A stretch of DNA of 64,000 nucleotides from an uncultured Eubacteriales bacterium (GTDB lineage: Bacteria; Bacillota; Clostridia; Oscillospirales; Acutalibacteraceae), in contig CAKSQZ010000001.1 in NCBI GenBank assembly GCA_934486895.1, positions 124,001 to 188,000 on the forward strand. Direction: 5' to 3'. How positions within the stretch are numbered: position 1 is the first letter of the stretch; every line of letters starts with the position of its first letter. Made by a program: the position numbers and the translations under genes. A model generated the notes under the pieces. That model did no database searches. It was not told the origin of the DNA and saw nothing but the letters and a program-made list of their open reading frames with translations. Shown here piece by piece: positions 52,623 to 61,457 of this stretch.

Positions 52623-53516
52623 CTATTTTCTTTTTAAAAGCGTGTTTAACAGGATATATATTCCGCAAAGCACGATTATTGTGCCGATGAGAATGAGATA
52701 CATTGCAAACAGCGGCACTTTACTGCCGAAAAAGTAGAGATTGCAATCGACCGAATCGCGGACACCGTTTACGATCTCGTTCGGGAATCCGAGTGACGAC
52801 ATCTCATCGAAAACTCCTCTCAGACAATGATTGCGCAGAAGGCTTGTGCCGTAGGTTCCCGGCAGACACATGATGACCTTCTGAAGTCCCTCGCCGAACT
52901 GCGAGATAGGCATATATGCGCCGCAGATAAAGCCGTAGCCTGCGCTGACAACTGTGCCGACAGCGGAGATCTGCCCTTGTGATATGAGAAAGAAATTGAC
53001 AATGCTCGAGAGCGCAGTGCCGAACATAACAAGCAGGAAAATATCGAGCAGGATCATGAAGACATCGCCGACCGAAAGATACCAGCCTGTTGCGGCGACA
53101 TAGATAAAGCAAGCCGCTGCCGCGACAAGGCAGACTATCAAAGTTGAAAGCAGTGTCGAAAGATAGTAGCCGAGCGCGAGAGTCGAGCCCTTGACGGGAG
53201 ACACTGTCAGATCTCTGCGCGCGCCCGATACTTTATCGGATACCATGAGCATATTACAGCAGAAAGACACTGTGACACAGCTCACCGCGAGCAGCGATGA
53301 AAAAATCTCGCCTCCGACGGTGCCGTCGATCAGCTTATCGGGAATGCTGAACCCTTCGGGCATCGACATCAAAAAGCTGTCGCGATAGACATTTGCAAGA
53401 AATGTGGAATAAAGCACCAGTAGCAAAATCGGTGTGATAAGCGAGGTGAAAAACATCGCTTTATCCTTGAAAAACAGCTTATTATTGCGGCGCACAAAAC
53501 TGTAAAGTCCGGTCAT
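52623..53516 (-). CDS. ABC-2 type transporter permease
   Basis: The 297-residue membrane protein has about six spans (LITPILLLVLYSTFL; LIVCLVAAAACFIYVAA; IFLLVMFGTALSSIVNFFLI; and others), with the ABC-2 core and SAVGTVVSAGYGFICGAYMPIS. It is an exporter half with the ATPase just upstream (4-nt overlap). The substrate is not evident; drug, lipid or wall-precursor export are possible. No regulator is adjacent. Confidence 0.88.
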   Translation of the reverse strand: MTGLYSFVRRNNKLFFKDKAMFFTSLITPILLLVLYSTFLANVYRDSFLMSMPEGFSIPDKLIDGTVGGEIFSSLLAVSCVTVSFCCNMLMVSDKVSGARRDLTVSPVKGSTLALGYYLSTLLSTLIVCLVAAAACFIYVAATGWYLSVGDVFMILLDIFLLVMFGTALSSIVNFFLISQGQISAVGTVVSAGYGFICGAYMPISQFGEGLQKVIMCLPGTYGTSLLRNHCLRGVFDEMSSLGFPNEIVNGVRDSVDCNLYFFGSKVPLFAMYLILIGTIIVLCGIYILLNTLLKRK

Positions 53517-54427
53517 ATTTCATCGCCTCCCGTGAGTTTTTTACCTGTCACCTCAAGGAAAACATCGTCCACCGTGCCTTTGGTTATTTCATAATCGGTG
53601 AACACATCGGGGTGAGCTACGATAAGCTTTGTCGCCTCTGCGGTGTTTTGAACCTTTATGCGATAAGCATTCTTCAGCTTCTCATAGGGAGCGCCGAGCG
53701 ATTCGGCCTTTTCATCGGTGATTCCGTAGAGCGTGATGAAATCGCCTGTGTAAGCGGTTTTAAGATCATGCGGTGTGCCGTCCGCGGCGATCTTGCCGCT
53801 GTCGAGTATCACAACATAGTCTGCGTCTGCCGCTTCCTCCATATAGTGAGTTGTGAGAAACACTGTCATATCCTTATCTTTTCTGAGCTTTCGGATAACA
53901 TCCCACAAAAGCCTTCTTGTCTGAGGGTCGAGTCCTGTTGTCGGCTCGTCGAGGATCAGTATCTCAGGCTCATGTATCAGCGCTCTCGCAATATCGATCC
54001 TGCGGCGCTGACCGCCCGATAGCTTGCCGACGGGGCGGTTTATGATGTCGCCGAAGTCGAGCAGTTTTGAAAGCTCGGAAAGTCTGTTTTTAAAGCGGCT
54101 GCCCGTTATGCCGTAGAGCGCGGCTCGCGACATAAGGTTATCCTTAACACTGAGCACTTTATCAAGCACGGAGTTTTGAAAAACAACGCCGAGCTTGCGT
54201 GTTATTTTGTCAAGCGAATGTTCGACATTTTCGCCGCAGATAACGACTTCGCCGCTGTCCTTTTTAAGCTGACCGCACATTATTGAAATAGTTGTCGATT
54301 TGCCTGCGCCGTTCACTCCGAGAAAAGCGAAAAGCTCGCCCTTTTTAACATGAAAGGAAAGCTCTCTGACCGCTTTGACATCACCGAATGATTTGCACAG
54401 CTTATCGATCTCGATAATATTATCCAT
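53513..54427 (-). CDS. ABC-2 type transporter ATP-binding protein
   Basis: The 304-residue ATPase has Walker A FLGVNGAGKSTTISIMCG near residue 35, the signature VGKLSGGQRRRIDIARALI, Walker B LILDEPTTGLDPQTRRLLWD and the switch TTHYMEEAADADY. The ATG at 54427 has AGGGG eight bases upstream and is preferred over one six bases earlier. Its C-terminal 80 residues form the domain often seen in drug-export ATPases. It pairs with the permease. Confidence 0.93.
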   Translation of the reverse strand: MDNIIEIDKLCKSFGDVKAVRELSFHVKKGELFAFLGVNGAGKSTTISIMCGQLKKDSGEVVICGENVEHSLDKITRKLGVVFQNSVLDKVLSVKDNLMSRAALYGITGSRFKNRLSELSKLLDFGDIINRPVGKLSGGQRRRIDIARALIHEPEILILDEPTTGLDPQTRRLLWDVIRKLRKDKDMTVFLTTHYMEEAADADYVVILDSGKIAADGTPHDLKTAYTGDFITLYGITDEKAESLGAPYEKLKNAYRIKVQNTAEATKLIVAHPDVFTDYEITKGTVDDVFLEVTGKKLTGGDEI

Positions 54428-54501
54428 TTTCATTACCCCTAAAGCCGTATTTACTGCCACTTTGATTATACTCCGCGTGCATTTGCTTGTCAAGAAAAAG
54501 C

Positions 54502-54543
54502 AAACAGCCGTGTTGTAACATAGATTTTACAACACGGCTGTTT
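54502..54543 (-). terminator. Terminator downstream of dapF
   Basis: A perfect 17-bp stem AAACAGCCGTGTTGTAA/TTACAACACGGCTGTTT with an 8-base loop and T's lies between dapF (stop 54553) and the ABC-2 promoter region. Confidence 0.92.
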
Positions 54544-54552
54544 TATTTTCGA

Positions 54553-55398
54553 TCAGATCTCCATTTCGCCGGAGAAAACTTCAACTGCGGGGCCTGTCAT
54601 CAAAACTCTGTCGTCGGTGTAATTGATGATAAGAGAGCCACCTGTGAGGCGAACCTTAATATCCTCGCCCTTATTATAGATGCCGTTTTCAACAGCCGCA
54701 ACAGCCGCCGCACAAGCGCCTGTGCCGCAGGCGAGAGTCTCGCCGCTGCCTCTTTCCCAAACACGCATTTTAAGTGTGTTATCACCGAGCACCTCGACAA
54801 ATTCGGTGTTGACTCCCTCGGGGAACAGCTCGTTTTTCTCAAACATCGGGCCGATCTTTTTAAGGTCGATAAGATCGGGATCCTCATCGATAAACACAAC
54901 GCAATGCGGATTTCCCATCGAAACGCAGGTGAGCTTATATTCATAGCAATCGATCTTGGTGGGAACGGCTATCGCCTTTTCGCCCTCCAAAAGGCAGGGG
55001 ATATCGGCAGGCTTTAAAACCGCCGCACCCATATTGACTGTTGCGGCGACTGCCTTGCCGTTTTCAACTTTCAAATCGATTATCTTCATGCCCGAAAGCG
55101 TTTCGATCGTCATAAGCGTTTTCTTGCATATACTGCGGTCGTAAAGATACTTAGCGGTGCAGCGGATAGCGTTGCCGCACATTTTACCCTCCGAGCCGTC
55201 GGCATTGAACATTCTCATTTTAGCGTCCGCAGCGTCCGACTCGCAGATCATAACGATACCGTCGCCGCCGACTCCGAAGTGGCGGTCGGACAGCTTTTTT
55301 GAAAGCTCATTCGGATCGTTCAGCTCTCCGCTCATACAGTCGAAATAGATATAATCATTGCCGCAGCCGTGCATTTTGGTGAATTTTAGCGTTGCCAT
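54553..55398 (-). CDS. dapF: Diaminopimelate epimerase
   Basis: DapF turns LL-DAP into meso-DAP, for lysine and peptidoglycan. The 281-residue protein has the two catalytic Cys, in KMCGNAIRCTAK (Cys74) and TLACGTGACAAAVAAV (near residue 220), and starts MATLKFTKMHGCGNDYIYFD. It ends the minus-strand glutamate synthase run, 12 bp after gltB3, and is probably co-transcribed. Confidence 0.96.
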   Translation of the reverse strand: MATLKFTKMHGCGNDYIYFDCMSGELNDPNELSKKLSDRHFGVGGDGIVMICESDAADAKMRMFNADGSEGKMCGNAIRCTAKYLYDRSICKKTLMTIETLSGMKIIDLKVENGKAVAATVNMGAAVLKPADIPCLLEGEKAIAVPTKIDCYEYKLTCVSMGNPHCVVFIDEDPDLIDLKKIGPMFEKNELFPEGVNTEFVEVLGDNTLKMRVWERGSGETLACGTGACAAAVAAVENGIYNKGEDIKVRLTGGSLIINYTDDRVLMTGPAVEVFSGEMEI

Positions 55399-55410
55399 AA
55401 CTATTGCTCC

Positions 55411-56130
55411 TTAATTTTGTGTGTACATTTTTTTATAAGGATTTTTTGCATTGGGTTTCAACACATAATAATTATCGTTCATCAGGGCATCGATGTCAAG
55501 TGAAAATGTTTTGCAGTAGTCTTTAAGCTCGGAGAAAAGCTCATTGAGATCCTTTTCATCGGCGACTTCCGCGCTCACCTGTGCCGGCAGATTTTTAGGG
55601 CATTTATCGGTCCTCAGAAAGATCTTGCCGCCGTGCATACCCGTTCCGGTGAAGTTGCCGACGATCGGCTCTTTGCCCGAAAGGTTGAGCACCGCGATAA
55701 GTCCGCCCGCAAGATACTCGCCGAGAAAACTGCCCACCTGCTCGCCGATTATCATGACCGGCTTTTTATCTTTATACTGCTTCATGTGGATACCCGCGCG
55801 GTAGCCTGCGCTGCCGCGGACAAAGATCCTGCCGCCTCGCATAGCGTAGCCCGGAGCATCGCCCACATTGCCGTTTACGACTATCGTGCCGCTGTTCATC
55901 GTGTCGCCGACAGCGTCCTGCGCGTTGCCGTTTACAACTATCGTGCAGCCGTTGTTATATGCACCGAGCGCATTGCCCGGAGTTCCGTTGACTGTGATGT
56001 GTCTGCCGGAAAGCCCTGCCGCGATATATCTCTGACCGCAGCAATTTTTAATGACTGTCTTTTTTCCGTCTTCGCGCACAAGATTATTGAGCGTTTGGAA
56101 ATGCATAGTCATTTTTGCGTCTATCGTCAT
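55411..56130 (-). CDS. Glutamate synthase C-terminal (GXGXG) domain protein
   Basis: The 239-residue protein is the GXGXG beta-helix domain of glutamate synthase as a separate subunit: repeats such as HITVNGTPGNALGAYNNGCT, DTMNSGTIVVNGNVGDAPGY and MRGGRIFVRGSAGYRAGI. In the large fused GltB this domain structurally follows the FMN domain; here it is encoded alone. It is the last gene of the glt set and is followed by dapF. No catalytic residues are expected in this domain. Confidence 0.92.
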   Translation of the reverse strand: MTIDAKMTMHFQTLNNLVREDGKKTVIKNCCGQRYIAAGLSGRHITVNGTPGNALGAYNNGCTIVVNGNAQDAVGDTMNSGTIVVNGNVGDAPGYAMRGGRIFVRGSAGYRAGIHMKQYKDKKPVMIIGEQVGSFLGEYLAGGLIAVLNLSGKEPIVGNFTGTGMHGGKIFLRTDKCPKNLPAQVSAEVADEKDLNELFSELKDYCKTFSLDIDALMNDNYYVLKPNAKNPYKKMYTQN

Positions 56131-56150
56131 TTATATCTTCCTTTCAAGGC

Positions 56151-57389
56151 TTATTTGGTCTTTTTTGCGCCCGCGAGCATTTCGGCGCGCTTTTGCTTGC
56201 CGAATGCCATGAGCGACGGATGATCGAAGATCAGATCGGTATCAATCGTGTGAAGCGGAGTTTTCTCGCGGATAAGCGAGGTGTAAATACCGGCTTTATC
56301 GATATCGCCTATCATGATAAAGCCCTTTAAGCGGTCTTTATCGCAAAACAGCGCTTTATAGCTGCCGTCCTTCTCTTTCACAACCGGCTCTCCGATATAG
56401 CTGCCTGCCGTTACCATGTGCAGACCGAAAAAGCCGATCGCATTCAAAGGCAGTGCCTTATCGAACGAATGCTTGCCGCCTGCCATGTTGATACCTGCCG
56501 TCTCGCCCTGCATATATGCATTCGGCAGGAGCGCTAAAATTCTGTCGGTGCCGCTCGATATATCGTGCGACACAGTGCAGTCGCCTGCGGCATAGACATC
56601 GTCGAGCGTGGTCTTCATCTTTTTATCGATGATGATACCTCTCTCGACCTTGCCTCCCGCTTCGCTGACAAGCGATACATTCGGACGAACACCGACAGCG
56701 AGAACAAGCGTGTCAAAATCAAGCTTTGCGCCGCTTTTAAGCGTTGCGGTGTTTTCTTCAAACTGCGAAACGCAGTCGCCGAGATAAAATTTAAGTCCGT
56801 GCTTTTCAAGGTGCGACTGAACGAGATGAGCGCCCTTTTCATCGAGAATACTCGAAAGGATACGGGGAGCGAGATCGACAACGGTTATACTGCCGACCGA
56901 TTCGCTGATACCCTCGGCGCATTTCAGTCCGATAAGACCTGCGCCGACGATCAGCACCTTGGATCTTTTATCAACCGCTTTTTTGAGCGCTTTTGCGGAA
57001 TCGAGCGTCATGAATGTAAACTGCTTTTTGACGGTTTCGAGCCCTGCCATCGGCGGTATCATCGGCGATGATCCCGTGGCGCAGAGCAGCTTATCATATT
57101 CTATTACATTGCCCTTATCGGTGGTGACGGTTTTAGCTTTCGGGTCTATTTTCAAAGCCTTTTCGCCGAGCATGGCGTTAACGCCGTTTTTCTTATAAAA
57201 GCCGCTGTCGCGATACTTCATTTTCTGCTCTGTGGTTTTGCCGAGCAGAAGATACGAAATAAGCGGACGGGAATAGGTGTGGTGCTTTTCATCGCTGATA
57301 ACGGTGATACTTCCCTCTTTATCAACGCTTCTGATACCCTCAATACAGCCGACTGCGGCGGCGGAGTTGCCTATTATCACATATTTCAT
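56151..57389 (-). CDS. FAD-dependent NAD(P)H oxidoreductase (glutamate synthase-associated)
   Basis: The 412-residue protein is a pyridine nucleotide-disulfide-type oxidoreductase: the FAD loop YVIIGNSAAAVGCIEGI at the N-terminus, LCATGSSPMIPPMAG, the NAD loop VLIVGAGLIGLKCAEGI near residue 145, and VYAAGDCTVSHDI near residue 270. It lacks a redox Cys pair typical of disulfide reductases. Its place in the glt operon suggests that it passes electrons from NAD(P)H to the ferredoxin-like and FMN subunits. Alternatives include a rubredoxin or ferredoxin reductase. Confidence 0.88.
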   Translation of the reverse strand: MKYVIIGNSAAAVGCIEGIRSVDKEGSITVISDEKHHTYSRPLISYLLLGKTTEQKMKYRDSGFYKKNGVNAMLGEKALKIDPKAKTVTTDKGNVIEYDKLLCATGSSPMIPPMAGLETVKKQFTFMTLDSAKALKKAVDKRSKVLIVGAGLIGLKCAEGISESVGSITVVDLAPRILSSILDEKGAHLVQSHLEKHGLKFYLGDCVSQFEENTATLKSGAKLDFDTLVLAVGVRPNVSLVSEAGGKVERGIIIDKKMKTTLDDVYAAGDCTVSHDISSGTDRILALLPNAYMQGETAGINMAGGKHSFDKALPLNAIGFFGLHMVTAGSYIGEPVVKEKDGSYKALFCDKDRLKGFIMIGDIDKAGIYTSLIREKTPLHTIDTDLIFDHPSLMAFGKQKRAEMLAGAKKTK

Positions 57390-57397
57390 AGCAGAGC

Positions 57398-57829
57398 CTA
57401 CCTTTCTTCAAAAACTATTGCGTTATTCGGACAGCCCTGCACGCATTTCGGAATACCGTCGTGCGTTTTGGTGCAAAGCTCGCATTTCTGAATAACACCG
57501 GCTTTTGTCGGAACGATACAGCCGTAGGGACAGCTTACAACGCAGGTGTAGCAATGGATACATTTATCGCCGTCGACCGTTATAACGCCGTCGGAACCCT
57601 TTGACAGCGCGCCTGTTATACAGCCCTTAACGCAAAGCGGCTCATCGCAGTGGCGGCATGAAACAGCGAAGTTTACATCGCCGCCCTCTTCAACGCGGAC
57701 ATTCGGCTCGATAGTTTTGCCTTTGAGCGCGAGCGCCATTGTGTCGCCGCCGATATTTGCATAAGCGCAGTTGTATTCGCACAAATGACAGCCGAGACAC
57801 CATTTTTCATTGACATATACTCTTTTCAT
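57398..57829 (-). CDS. 4Fe-4S dicluster ferredoxin-type subunit
   Basis: The 143-residue protein has several [4Fe-4S] motifs: CLGCHLCEYNCAY near the N-terminus, CRHCDEPLCVKGC, CIHCYTCVVSCPYGC and a C-terminal CELCTK...CVQGCPNNA. This is the HycB/NapG-like electron-transfer type. In the glt operon it probably bridges the FAD oxidoreductase and the FMN glutamate synthase. It starts at ATG 57829 with GGAGG nine bases upstream. Confidence 0.9.
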   Translation of the reverse strand: MKRVYVNEKWCLGCHLCEYNCAYANIGGDTMALALKGKTIEPNVRVEEGGDVNFAVSCRHCDEPLCVKGCITGALSKGSDGVITVDGDKCIHCYTCVVSCPYGCIVPTKAGVIQKCELCTKTHDGIPKCVQGCPNNAIVFEER

Positions 57830-57844
57830 TTCAGGCGCTCCTCC

Positions 57845-59350
57845 TTATTCTCCGGCGTGTTTTATGCCGAGTATTTCAAGCTCTTTTTCGGTGAGTCCGA
57901 CTCCTCTGAGCATGAGTCGGTTGCCCTTTAAGCTCTCGATAGAGTTTATACCCATGCCGCCCATCATTTCCTTGATCTCGTGGTTCCACGCTTCAAGCAG
58001 ATTGACAAGTCTTTTAGCGCCGACATCGGGATTAAGGCGTTTGACAAGCTCGGGGCGCTGTGTTGCGATACCCCAGTTGCACTTGCCGCTGTGGCAGCTT
58101 CTGCAAAGGTGGCAGCCGAGCGCCAAAAGCGCCGCTGTGCCGATGTAGCAGCAGTCTGCGCCGAGAGCGATAGCCTTGAACACATCTGCCGAGCTGCGGA
58201 TACTGCCGCCGACAACGATAGAAACATTATCGCGGATACCCTCATCTCTGAGCCGCTGATCGACAGAAGCCAGCGCAAGCTCGATCGGGATACCGACATT
58301 ATCTCTGATCCTTGTGGGAGCGGCGCCTGTGCCTCCGCGATAACCGTCGATAGCGATGATGTCTGCGCCCGAACGCGCGATACCGCTCGCAATGGCGGAA
58401 ACATTATGAACTGCCGCGATCTTGACGATGACCGGCTTTTCATAGTTTGTTGCCTCTTTAAGCGAATAGACGAGCTGGCGCAGATCCTCGATCGAATAAA
58501 TATCGTGGTGCGGTGCGGGGGAGATAGCATCCGAACCCTCGGGGATCATTCTTGTGCGGGAGACATCGCCGACGATCTTTGTGCCGGGCAGATGTCCGCC
58601 GATACCGGGCTTTGCGCCCTGACCCATTTTGATCTCGATAGCCGCAGCAGCGTCGAGATAGCCTGAATGTACGCCGAAACGGCCTGACGCTACCTGGACT
58701 ATGGTGTTGCCGCCGTACTGATAAAAGTCCTCGTGCAAGCCGCCCTCGCCCGTGTTATAGAAAATGCCGAGCTCCTTTGAAGCGCGTGCGAGCGATTCGT
58801 GGGCGTTGTAGCTGATAGAGCCGTAGCTCATGGCCGAGAACATAACAGGCATTGAAAGCTCAAGGTGCGGTATTTTTTTAGGCACTATATTGCCCTTTTT
58901 ATCTCTTTCGATCTTTTTCGGTTTTGCTCCGAGGAAAACTCTTGTTTCCATAGGTTCTCTGAGCGGATCGATAGACGGATTTGTGACCTGGGAAGCATTG
59001 AGCAGTATCTTATCGAAATAAATCGGATACGGCTCGGGGTTGCCCATGCTCGAAAGCAGCACGCCGCCGCTTTCAGCCTGTTTATAGACCTCGTTTATCG
59101 ACTTTGCCGACCAGTTTGCGTTAGGACGGAAGGTGTGGTCGGTCTTGACTATTTTAAGCGCTCTTGTCGGGCAGAGCGTCACACAGCGGTGGCAGTTGAC
59201 GCACTTTGTTTCGTCTGAGATCATGCAGCCTGCCTGCTGTGAATAGCTGTGTACTTCATTTGCGCATTGGCGTTCGCAAACGCGGCAGCCTATGCATCTG
59301 TCTTTATTTCTGATTACCTCAAATTCGGGGTAAACAAAATCGAGTCCCAT
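57845..59350 (-). CDS. Glutamate synthase FMN subunit (archaeal-type, with ferredoxin domain)
   Basis: The 501-residue protein starts with two [4Fe-4S] motifs (CIGCRVCERQC, CVNCHRCVTLCP) and continues with the glutamate synthase FMN domain: MPVMFSAMSYGSISYNAHES, GEGGLHEDFYQYG, HHDIYSIEDLRQLVYSLKE, DGYRGGTGAAPTRI, and the 3Fe-4S Cys cluster CHLCRSCHSGKCNWGIATQ near residue 415. It combines ammonia from the amidotransferase subunit with 2-oxoglutarate. It overlaps GltB1 by 1 nt. Confidence 0.95.
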   Translation of the reverse strand: MGLDFVYPEFEVIRNKDRCIGCRVCERQCANEVHSYSQQAGCMISDETKCVNCHRCVTLCPTRALKIVKTDHTFRPNANWSAKSINEVYKQAESGGVLLSSMGNPEPYPIYFDKILLNASQVTNPSIDPLREPMETRVFLGAKPKKIERDKKGNIVPKKIPHLELSMPVMFSAMSYGSISYNAHESLARASKELGIFYNTGEGGLHEDFYQYGGNTIVQVASGRFGVHSGYLDAAAAIEIKMGQGAKPGIGGHLPGTKIVGDVSRTRMIPEGSDAISPAPHHDIYSIEDLRQLVYSLKEATNYEKPVIVKIAAVHNVSAIASGIARSGADIIAIDGYRGGTGAAPTRIRDNVGIPIELALASVDQRLRDEGIRDNVSIVVGGSIRSSADVFKAIALGADCCYIGTAALLALGCHLCRSCHSGKCNWGIATQRPELVKRLNPDVGAKRLVNLLEAWNHEIKEMMGGMGINSIESLKGNRLMLRGVGLTEKELEILGIKHAGE

Positions 59351-60441
59351 TATTCTGCACCTCCGTTAAGTGTTACAATGACGGGTTCTCCGCCCTTCGG
59401 CGACCATACCTTATCAAGCTCGGGGCAGATAACTCTGATCGCACATTCCTCGCTTGCCATATACACGGTGTCGCCTTTTTCGCCGCATACCATCGAACGA
59501 AGTTTCAAGCGGTCGTTGAGCGCCATCATGCCGCCTGTGAAGCCGACAAGGATCGAGAACGGGCCTGTTATGAGCTGAGACGCAAACACATTGCGAAGAT
59601 ATGTTCTGCGCTCGGCCTCCTCTTTCGGCATACGCTCGATCGTCTGCCAGAACGGTGCCGCCACCACATGGGCAAATTCCTCATTTGAAAGCCCGATCTT
59701 GCGGACAAGGTAATCATAGATATATGCTATGACCTCGGTATCCGTTTGAAGCGAGCACTTATAACCGTACATCTCGATACCTCTGCGGTTGGCGTCGTAA
59801 GACGAGATCTCGCCGTTGTGGACTACCGAACAGTCGAGCAGAGCGAACGGATGAGCGCCGCCCCACCAGCCGGGGGTGTTTGTCGGATATCTGCCGTGAG
59901 CGGTGAAGCAATAGCCGCTGTATTCGTCCAGGCGATAAAATCTGCCGACATCTTCAGGGAAGCCGACAGCCTTGAAAACACCCATGTTCTTGCCGCTTGA
60001 GAATATGTAGGCGCCGGTGATGCCGGTATTGACCCGAAACACGCATTTGACCACAAACTCGTCCTCATCAAGCTGGCTTTCGGCGAGCTTTGTGTGGATC
60101 GGGCTGACGAAGTACCGCCAGATAAGCGGTTCGTCGGTGATCTCGGGGACTTTACGCGTCGGGATCTTCGACAGGTTGATAATATCGAAATGCTCCTCTA
60201 AGAAATCTTCACACTCTTTTTTGCAGGCTGTGTTGTCGTAAAACACATGAAAAGCATAGTAATCCTTGTATTCGGGATAAATGCCGTATGCCGCGAAGCC
60301 GCCGCCGAGACCGTTTGAACGGTCATGCATTACCTCGATCGAGGTGATTATATCCTCGCCCGAAAAACGCTTGCCCGACTTATTGAAAATACCGGATATC
60401 GCACAGCCGGACGGGATCCTGACTTCTCCCTCTCTTAACAT
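59350..60441 (-). CDS. Glutamate synthase amidotransferase subunit (class II glutaminase)
   Basis: The 363-residue protein is the glutaminase part of a split glutamate synthase. Class II amidotransferases use an N-terminal Cys; here the first Cys is residue 13 in RIPSGCAISGIFN, so a 12-residue propeptide would have to be removed. GRYPTNTPGWWGGAHPFALL and VVHNGEISSYDANRRGIE match the glutamine-binding loop of the family. ATG 60441 has GGAGGT at good spacing. It is the first gene of the operon after the leader RNA. Confidence 0.92.
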   Translation of the reverse strand: MLREGEVRIPSGCAISGIFNKSGKRFSGEDIITSIEVMHDRSNGLGGGFAAYGIYPEYKDYYAFHVFYDNTACKKECEDFLEEHFDIINLSKIPTRKVPEITDEPLIWRYFVSPIHTKLAESQLDEDEFVVKCVFRVNTGITGAYIFSSGKNMGVFKAVGFPEDVGRFYRLDEYSGYCFTAHGRYPTNTPGWWGGAHPFALLDCSVVHNGEISSYDANRRGIEMYGYKCSLQTDTEVIAYIYDYLVRKIGLSNEEFAHVVAAPFWQTIERMPKEEAERRTYLRNVFASQLITGPFSILVGFTGGMMALNDRLKLRSMVCGEKGDTVYMASEECAIRVICPELDKVWSPKGGEPVIVTLNGGAE

Positions 60442-60474
60442 ATTATCTACCTCCGTTTTAGTTTTCAGTGCAAT

Positions 60475-60592
60475 AAAAAAGGTGTTCACTGATAAATCCT
60501 GACGACAGGATCTCTGCCGACAGACAATATCAGTGAACACCTTTGTTCTATTTATTTTTTGTCATTATAGCACTGTATTAAAGCATTGTCAA
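60475..60592 (-). promoter_or_regulatory. Glutamate synthase promoter and attenuator-like leader RNA
   Basis: On the minus strand a consensus promoter (TTGACA 60592-60587, 17-bp spacer, TATAAT 60569-60564) should start RNA near 60557. From 60544 to 60475 the RNA forms a perfect 17-bp outer stem (60544-60528 with 60494-60478) and ends in six U's, a textbook intrinsic terminator. Inside it are two similar small hairpins, CTGTCGGCAG and CCTGTCGTCAGG. The terminator sits about 35 nt before the GltB1 start, inside the operon's own leader, so regulated readthrough is likely. No known riboswitch class is recognised. See findings. Confidence 0.8.
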
Positions 60593-60646
60593 GCGATTTT
60601 TTAAAAAAATTTGTGCGAAAACTTAATTTTTTTAGGCTAAAGTCTT

Positions 60647-61405
60647 TCAGATGCCGAACACGCGCTTTGCGTTTTCGGTCGTGACCTCGCAGACGGTCTC
60701 GACACTCTCACCCTTTACTTCGGCGAGTTTCTCGGCGATATAATGGATATAATCCGAACGGTTGAGCATTCCCCTCACAGGCTCGGGAGCCATATAGGGC
60801 GCATCTGTTTCAAGGACGATTTTCTGAAGCGGGATCTCCCTGCATACATTCACAAGCTTCTTGGCATTTTTGAAGGTCAAAACTCCGCCGACACCGATAT
60901 ACATGCCGAGCCGCACTATTTCCTTTGCCATTTCGGCGCTGCCCGAAAAGCAATGGATAACGCCGGTCGGGCGATATTTTTTCATCAGCCTGAGCATATC
61001 GTCGTGTGCGTCGCGGTCATGAAAGCTTATCGGTTTGCCGACTTCTTTGGAAAGCTGCAGCAGCTTTTCTATCCATTCAAGCTGGGTCTGCTTCGGGGTA
61101 TCGTCGTAATAATAATCAAGTCCGATCTCACCGACGGCGACCGCCTTTTTATCAGACAGCAGGCGGCAAAGACGCTCTTTATCAAACTCGCCGACTTTAA
61201 CTATATCGTGCGGATAAATGCCGACAGCGGCATACATTATATCATACCTTGAAGCAAGCTCCAACGAAAAAGCGGAGCTTTCATAGTCGGTGCCGCAGGT
61301 GATAATGCCGCAAACGCCGTTTGACTGCATATCCGAAACCAGCTTGTCGAGCTGCGGCAGAAAACGCTCATCGTCATAATGAGCGTGGGTATCAAAAATA
61401 AACAC
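60647..61405 (-). CDS. tatD: TatD family metal-dependent DNase/hydrolase
   Basis: The 252-residue protein has the TatD/MttC amidohydrolase pattern: FDTHAHYDDERF (HxH) at the N-terminus, AVGEIGLDYYYDDTPKQTQ (Glu), PISFHDRDAHDD (His), GVIHCFSGSAEMAKEI and LETDAPYMAPEP (Asp). TatD enzymes are 3'-5' nucleases. The start is GTG 61405 with AAAGGAG. It is 45 bp after a terminator that ends the ybbR transcript, so it has its own promoter or receives readthrough. Confidence 0.95.
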   Translation of the reverse strand: MFIFDTHAHYDDERFLPQLDKLVSDMQSNGVCGIITCGTDYESSAFSLELASRYDIMYAAVGIYPHDIVKVGEFDKERLCRLLSDKKAVAVGEIGLDYYYDDTPKQTQLEWIEKLLQLSKEVGKPISFHDRDAHDDMLRLMKKYRPTGVIHCFSGSAEMAKEIVRLGMYIGVGGVLTFKNAKKLVNVCREIPLQKIVLETDAPYMAPEPVRGMLNRSDYIHYIAEKLAEVKGESVETVCEVTTENAKRVFGI

Positions 61406-61428
61406 TGCTTTCTCCTTTCGTTTTAAAA

Positions 61429-61450
61429 GGCTTCCGATATATCGGAAGCC
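61429..61450 (-). terminator. Terminator of the cdaA-ybbR transcript
   Basis: The palindrome GGCTTCCGATA/TATCGGAAGCC just past the ybbR stop is followed by TTTT on the minus strand. Confidence 0.75.
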
Positions 61451-61457
61451 CTTTTTC

